Below, piece by piece: positions 40,502 through 44,982 of a DNA stretch of 44,982 bases. Both the position numbers and the translations under genes were made by a program. The stretch's first letter is position 1. The number at the start of each line of letters is the position of its first letter. Origin of the DNA: Brevundimonas sp. (lineage in GTDB: Bacteria; Pseudomonadota; Alphaproteobacteria; Caulobacterales; Caulobacteraceae); NCBI RefSeq assembly GCF_016463485.1, contig NZ_JAEMRD010000007.1, forward strand, positions 1 through 44,982, in the 5' to 3' direction. Below the pieces are notes generated by a model, which had not been told where the DNA came from, made no database searches, and saw only the letters and a program-made list of their open reading frames with translations.

Positions 40502-42574
40502 ATGATGAAACGCCGTCAATTTCTGGCCCTGTCGGCCGCCGCCGCAGGCACCTCTGCCCTGATCTCCGCCCCCGTGCGCGCCCAGACCTCGGCGACCCGG
40601 GCCAGCGCCTCGTCCCCCGGCGGCGTCCTGACCGTCCAGGCCTTCACCGACAACGACGGCCGCCCGATGTATGCCGTCAGCCGCCAGGGTCGGCCGGTGG
40701 TCGAGGACTCCCGGCTCGGCTTCCTGCTGACCGACGCCGTGGCGCTGGAACGCGGCATGGCCATGACGGCGTCCCGGCCGATGACCTTCGACGACACCTG
40801 GGAACAGCCCTGGGGCGAGCGCCGGTTCATTCGCAACCACTATACCGAATGGCGTGTCGCCTTCGCCGAGACCGGGGTGCTGGGTCGCCGGGTGGATGTG
40901 GTGTTCCGCCTGTACGACGACGGCCTGGGCTTCCGTTACGAGTTCCCCGAACAGGCAGGGCTGAAGACCGCGCGGATCGGCTCGGAGCTGACCGAGTTCA
41001 ACCTGACGGAAAACGGCACGGCCTGGTGGATCCCGGCCTGGGAATGGAACCGCGAAGAGTACCTCTACAACCGCTCGTCCATCGACGCGGTCGGCAACGC
41101 CCAGACCCCGATGACGGTGAAGGGCGGCTCGGGCCTGCACGTCTCGATCCATGAGGCGGCCTGTATCGACTATGCGGGCATGAACCTGCGGCGTTCGGAA
41201 GGGACGAAGTTCCGCGCCGCCCTGACGCCCGGCCTGACCAATGCCACCGTGGTGCGCGAGGCCCCGTTCAACACGCCGTGGCGCACGCTGCAGATCTCGG
41301 ACACGGCCGCAGGCCTGGTCGAGTCCAGCCTGATCCTGAACCTCAACGAGCCCAACAAGCTGGGCGACGTGTCCTGGTTCAAGCCGATGAAGTATGTCGG
41401 CGTCTGGTGGGAAATGCACCTTGAGCTCAAGAGCTGGAACGCCGGGCCCAAACACGGTGCCACGACCGAGAACGCCATCAAGCACATCGACTTCGCGGCC
41501 GAGCACGGCTTCGGCGGGGTGCTGGTCGAGGGCTGGAACATCGGCTGGGACGGCAACTGGTTCGGCAACGGCTCGGACTTTAGCTTCACGCAAACCTACC
41601 CCGATTTCGACATTGAGGCGGTGACGGCCCACGGCCGGGCCAAGGGCGTCCAGCTGATCGGTCACCACGAGACCGGCGGCAATGCCTTCCACTATGAGCA
41701 ACAGATGGACGCCGGCTTTGCACTCTACGAGCGGCTGGGGATGCATTCGGTGAAGACCGGCTATGTCGCCGATGCCGGCGGCGCGCGCGTCGCGGGACCT
41801 GACGGCACGGCCGTCATGGCCTGGAACGAAAGCCAGGCCATGGCTCAGCACCACCTGCGCGTTGCCGAGGCCGCCGCCCGGCACAAGGTCGCCGTCAACG
41901 CCCACGAACCGTTCAAGGACACCGGCCTGCGCCGCACCTATCCCAACATGATCAGCCGCGAAGGCGCGCGGGGCATGGAGTTCAGCGCCTGGGGCCAGCC
42001 GGGCAATCCGCCCGAGCATGAGGCGAACCTGGTCTTCACCCGCCTGCTGGCCGGGCCGATGGACTATACGCCCGGCATCTTCGGCATGGAGACGCGCAGC
42101 CCCGGCGGGGTCCAGACCACCTGGGCCAAGCAGCTGGCGCTTTATGTCGTCATCTACAGCCCGATCCAGATGGCGGCCGACCTGCTGGTCCACTACGAGG
42201 CCAACCCCGGCCCGTTCCAGTTCATCAAGGACGTGCCCGTCGACTGGGCCGAAACCCGCGTGCTGAACGGCGAGGTCGGCGACTATGTCACCATCGCGAG
42301 GAAGGACAGGGCCTCCGACGTCTGGGCCCTGGGTGCGGTCACCGACGAGCATCCGCGCGTCCTGACCGCCCCGCTCGACTTCCTCGACGCCGGCCGCCGC
42401 TATCGCGCCGAAATCTACCGCGACGGCCCCGACGCCGACTACAAGACCAAGCGCGAATCCATCGTCATCGAGCAGCGCGAGGTCACCTCGGCCGACGTCC
42501 TGACCCTGGCGCTCGCCCCCGGCGGCGGTCAGGCGATCCGCTTCGTGCCGCTGGGTAGAGTCCGCCGCGCATGA
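40502..42574 (+). CDS. Tat-exported GH97 alpha-glucosidase (SusB-like)
   Basis: The 690-residue glycosidase belongs to GH97, whose SusB-like members are inverting alpha-glucosidases. The beta-sandwich N-terminal domain (about 35-260) precedes the TIM barrel, where KYVGVWWEMHLELKSW, HHETGG (Glu390), NAHEP (Glu469) and SREGARGMEF (Glu487, Glu493) match the SusB glutamates; Glu469 and Glu493 keep the SusB spacing of 24, so an inverting mechanism is likely. The N terminus KRRQFLALSAAAAG is a clear twin-arginine signal. GAGGAAG lies 7 bases before ATG 40502; ATG 40505 is equally possible. Its stop overlaps the transporter start (ATGA). Confidence 0.93.
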   Translation: MMKRRQFLALSAAAAGTSALISAPVRAQTSATRASASSPGGVLTVQAFTDNDGRPMYAVSRQGRPVVEDSRLGFLLTDAVALERGMAMTASRPMTFDDTWEQPWGERRFIRNHYTEWRVAFAETGVLGRRVDVVFRLYDDGLGFRYEFPEQAGLKTARIGSELTEFNLTENGTAWWIPAWEWNREEYLYNRSSIDAVGNAQTPMTVKGGSGLHVSIHEAACIDYAGMNLRRSEGTKFRAALTPGLTNATVVREAPFNTPWRTLQISDTAAGLVESSLILNLNEPNKLGDVSWFKPMKYVGVWWEMHLELKSWNAGPKHGATTENAIKHIDFAAEHGFGGVLVEGWNIGWDGNWFGNGSDFSFTQTYPDFDIEAVTAHGRAKGVQLIGHHETGGNAFHYEQQMDAGFALYERLGMHSVKTGYVADAGGARVAGPDGTAVMAWNESQAMAQHHLRVAEAAARHKVAVNAHEPFKDTGLRRTYPNMISREGARGMEFSAWGQPGNPPEHEANLVFTRLLAGPMDYTPGIFGMETRSPGGVQTTWAKQLALYVVIYSPIQMAADLLVHYEANPGPFQFIKDVPVDWAETRVLNGEVGDYVTIARKDRASDVWALGAVTDEHPRVLTAPLDFLDAGRRYRAEIYRDGPDADYKTKRESIVIEQREVTSADVLTLALAPGGGQAIRFVPLGRVRRA

Positions 42575-44091
42575 CCCTCCAGGCGTCCATCCTGTCCGTC
42601 CGCCCCCGGCTGTCCCCCGCCGCCATCGTCAACATGTGCGTCGGCTTCTTCGGCATCCAGATCGGATTCGGGCTCCAGAACGTTAACACCAGCCGCATCT
42701 TCCAGACCCTGGGGGCCGAGGTCGACAGCCTGGCCATCCTGTGGATCGCCGCGCCGATGACCGGCCTTCTGGTGCAACCGTTGATCGGCCATCTCAGCGA
42801 CAAGACCTGGGGCCGGCTGGGGCGGCGCAGGCCCTATTTCCTGTTCGGTGCCATCCTGACGACGATCGCCCTGATCGCCATGCCGAATTCGCCCAGCCTG
42901 TGGTTCGCGGCCCTGATGCTGTGGGTCATGGACGCATCGATCAACATCACGATGGAGCCGTTCCGCGCCTTCGTCGGCGACAATCTGAACGAGGACCAGC
43001 GTACGGCCGGCTATGCGATGCAGAGCGTGTTCATCGGGGCCGGCGCCGTGTTCGCCTCGGTCCTGCCCTGGGTGCTGTCGAACGTGTTCGACGTGGCCTC
43101 GGTGGCGCCTACGGGTGTCGTCCCCGACAGCGTCCGCATCGCCTTCTATGTCGGGGCCGGTGCCCTGCTGGCCGCCGTCCTGTGGACCGTATTCACCACC
43201 CGCGAATACAGCCCCGAACAGCTCGCCGCCTTCGACCGCGCCGCCACGACCACGTCGCAGGCCGACGCCGAGGCCCCGGCCCGGTCGATACGCGCCTATC
43301 TGATCGGCGGCCTGATCTGGCTGGCCGTCGGCGCGATCGGGTTCGCGGGCGTCGCGATCTCCGGTATCGAGAAAGAGCTCTATGTCCTGTTCGGCGGTCT
43401 GGCTGTCTTCGGTCTGCTCCAGATCGCCGTCGGTCTGATGCATCGGGCACGGGCCTCGAACGGCCTGTCCGAGATCGTCGACGACATCTTCCGCATGCCC
43501 GCCACCATGCGCGATCTGGCCATCGTCCAGTTCTTCAGCTGGTTCGCCTTGTTCGCCATGTGGATCTACACCACGCCCGCCGTCACCACCGTCCACTATG
43601 GCGCGCCGTCGCCGACCTCGACCGGCTATGGCGAGGGGGCCGACTGGGTCGGCGTCCTGATGGGGGTCTACAACGGGGTCGCGGCCCTGGCGGCCTTCAT
43701 GATCCCCGTGCTTGCCAAGCGGATCGGCCGGCGCGGCGCACATGCGCTGAACCTGGCGCTCGGCGGCCTGGGCCTGATCGGCATCTTCCTGATCCGCGAT
43801 CCGGCCCTGCTGTGGCTGCCGATGATCGGGGTCGGCTTCGCCTGGGCCTCGATCGTGTCCATGCCCTACGCGATCCTGTCGGGGGCGGTGCCGTCCAGAA
43901 AAATGGGCGTCTACATGGGCATCTTCAACATCTTCATCGTGGTGCCCCAGCTGGTCGCCGCCACCCTTCTGGGCCTGATCCTGAAGAGCGTGTTCGACGG
44001 CCAGGCCATCTGGGCTCTGGTCATCGGCGGCGTCAGCTTCTTCATCGCCGCCCTCGCCGCCCTGCGGGTCAAGGAAGCGGTGCGCGCCTGA
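42571..44091 (+). CDS. malY: MFS sugar transporter, MalY-like
   Basis: The 506-residue inner-membrane protein has 12 predicted helices and resembles the sucrose/maltose transporter group of the MFS/GPH superfamilies, with the loop DKTWGRLGRRRPYF between helices 2 and 3 and VMDASINITMEPFRAFVGDNL. The internal MFS-type repeat falls near MFAM/WIYTTPAV. In the Caulobacter system MalY moves maltose across the inner membrane; the same role fits here because no sugar ABC or PTS genes are present. ATG overlaps the GH97 stop, and its stop shares a base with the esterase start (TGATG), so the three genes are coupled. Confidence 0.9.
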   Translation: MTLQASILSVRPRLSPAAIVNMCVGFFGIQIGFGLQNVNTSRIFQTLGAEVDSLAILWIAAPMTGLLVQPLIGHLSDKTWGRLGRRRPYFLFGAILTTIALIAMPNSPSLWFAALMLWVMDASINITMEPFRAFVGDNLNEDQRTAGYAMQSVFIGAGAVFASVLPWVLSNVFDVASVAPTGVVPDSVRIAFYVGAGALLAAVLWTVFTTREYSPEQLAAFDRAATTTSQADAEAPARSIRAYLIGGLIWLAVGAIGFAGVAISGIEKELYVLFGGLAVFGLLQIAVGLMHRARASNGLSEIVDDIFRMPATMRDLAIVQFFSWFALFAMWIYTTPAVTTVHYGAPSPTSTGYGEGADWVGVLMGVYNGVAALAAFMIPVLAKRIGRRGAHALNLALGGLGLIGIFLIRDPALLWLPMIGVGFAWASIVSMPYAILSGAVPSRKMGVYMGIFNIFIVVPQLVAATLLGLILKSVFDGQAIWALVIGGVSFFIAALAALRVKEAVRA

Positions 44092-44982
44092 TGTCGCCCG
44101 ACCGCCGCACCCTGATCGGCCTGCTCGCCGCCCTGCCATTCGCGGGCGTGGCGAGAGCCGACGTCCCGACCGACGGCCGCTTGGTCGAACACCCGGACAG
44201 GGCCTCGGCGCATGCCGCGACCCGCAACGTCACCGTCTGGCTCCCGCCCGGCTATGACGCGACCCAGGCACGCTATCCGGTCCTCTACATGCACGACGGC
44301 CAGAACCTGTTCGACGCGTCGAAGGCGGCCTTCGGCGAATGGGGCGTGGACGAGCATCTGACGCGCCTGGCGGAGACAGGCCAGGTCCGCCTGCCCATCG
44401 TCGTCGGTATCTGGAACACCCCGCTGCGCCTGCGGGAATATGTCCCCGCCGACCTGATCACCGCCCTGCCCGCCGAGGTCCGCGACAGCCTGCTGACGAT
44501 GTACGGCGGCGCCCCCCTGTCCGACGGCTACCTGCGCTTCCTGGCCGACGACCTGAAGCCGATGATCGATGCGACCTATCGCACACTGCCCGGCCGGGAC
44601 GACACATTGATCGCCGGGTCCAGCATGGGCGGGCTGATCTCGCTCTATGCGATGATGAAGTATCCGCAGGTGTTCGGCTCCGCCGGCTGCCTGTCCACCC
44701 ACTGGCCGTTGCGGCTCGAACGACTGGAGGGCGACGCCCTCGAGCGTTGGCGCGAGGCGGTCGTCGACGCCTGGTCGCGCGTCATCGCCGCCGGCCTGCC
44801 GGACCCCGCGACACACCGCCTGTATTTCGATCGCGGCGACGAGACGTTGGATCAGTTCTACGCCTTCTTCCAGAGCCGGATCGACACCATCGTCCGCGCC
44901 GCCGGCTGGGGCCCCGACCGCTTCCGCACCCTGGTCTTCCCCGGTGCCGAGCATAACGAAAAGAGCTGGAATAGCCGGCTCG
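44091..44982 (+). CDS. Exported esterase (Fes/esterase D type), truncated by window end
   Basis: At least 297 codons are visible, and the frame runs off the window. The N terminus SPDRRTLIGLLAALPFAGVARA is a Tat- or Sec-type signal peptide. The alpha/beta-hydrolase core belongs to the putative esterase family (Pfam Esterase): VTVWLPPGYD, YPVLYMHDGQNLFD, GSSMGGLISLY with nucleophile Ser178 and the His in FPGAEHNEKSW near the end of the visible part. Substrate unknown; related proteins cleave acyl groups from sugars or siderophores, so deacylation of polysaccharides is a guess from context. Starts one base into the malY stop, making it the third gene of the GH97 operon. Confidence 0.87.
   Translation, partial: MSPDRRTLIGLLAALPFAGVARADVPTDGRLVEHPDRASAHAATRNVTVWLPPGYDATQARYPVLYMHDGQNLFDASKAAFGEWGVDEHLTRLAETGQVRLPIVVGIWNTPLRLREYVPADLITALPAEVRDSLLTMYGGAPLSDGYLRFLADDLKPMIDATYRTLPGRDDTLIAGSSMGGLISLYAMMKYPQVFGSAGCLSTHWPLRLERLEGDALERWREAVVDAWSRVIAAGLPDPATHRLYFDRGDETLDQFYAFFQSRIDTIVRAAGWGPDRFRTLVFPGAEHNEKSWNSRL

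Noticed and set aside
40250..42352. 700-codon open frame opposite GH97
   Set aside because: Same codon-bias artefact; GH97 has a Tat signal, all catalytic Glu residues and operon overlaps.
42529..44139. 536-codon open frame opposite the MFS transporter
   Set aside because: Strongly charged, repetitive Gly/Asp/Arg-rich product characteristic of an antisense frame.
1..44982. CRISPR array, tRNA, rRNA, insertion sequence or integrase
   Set aside because: No spaced direct repeats, no cloverleaf sequences and no transposase or recombinase genes were recognised on either strand.

Overview
The window looks like chromosomal DNA of a high-GC alphaproteobacterium of the Caulobacteraceae, most like Brevundimonas. 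This rests on a dusB-ntrY-ntrX-dat-hfq-hflX block, a fused ispDF gene, a PopA-type REC-REC-GGDEF protein with a dead catalytic motif, large TonB-dependent receptors with a flavin-dependent halogenase beside one, and a maltodextrin locus organised like the Caulobacter malA/malI/malY system. I found no tRNA, rRNA, CRISPR array, insertion sequence or prophage. Genes are tightly packed, many joined by ATGA, GTGA or TGATG stop-start overlaps, and no gene-free stretch exceeds about 285 bases.

Region 1 (1-4627): housekeeping genes. ygfZ converges on, and overlaps, an exported DUF900-type hydrolase. Divergent from that hydrolase is a translationally coupled trio: a cyclase-family hydrolase, tag (3-methyladenine glycosylase) and rnhB. 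Region 2 (4636-11007): a pectin or plant-polysaccharide cluster, with a 1003-residue two-part exported protein divergent from a GH43-type glycosidase and a PL10-type pectate lyase. Region 3 (11108-21066): a hemolysin III-like membrane protein, then the minus-strand block MAPEG protein, dusB, ntrY, ntrX, dat, hfq, hflX, with ispDF divergent from it. ntrB and ntrC, often found between dusB and ntrY in alphaproteobacteria, are absent here.

Region 4 (21067-26789): a palindromic intergenic element, a membrane protein fused to a spermidine-synthase-like domain, pncC/cinA C-terminal domain, a TusA-like protein, a YihY/BrkB membrane protein and popA. Region 5 (26804-30969): a molybdate-type ABC operon, modA-modB-modC, whose last gene is a TonB-dependent receptor starting inside the modC stop codon and lacking a visible signal peptide.

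Region 6 (31027-44982): a starch/maltodextrin locus. The outer-membrane receptor malA, followed by a terminator and a flavin-dependent halogenase, is divergent from a periplasmic GH13 amylase and a cytoplasmic GH13 glucosidase. A LacI-type repressor is divergent from a Tat-exported GH97 glucosidase, an MFS sugar transporter and a periplasmic esterase cut off by the window end. Related TGCAAA/CTTGC sequences lie in both divergent promoter regions and are the likely operators. The inferred path is: MalA imports maltodextrins, the amylase and GH97 enzymes trim them in the periplasm, MalY carries sugars inward, and the cytoplasmic GH13 enzyme finishes hydrolysis. A 166-bp nearly perfect inverted repeat separates the converging glucosidase and repressor genes.
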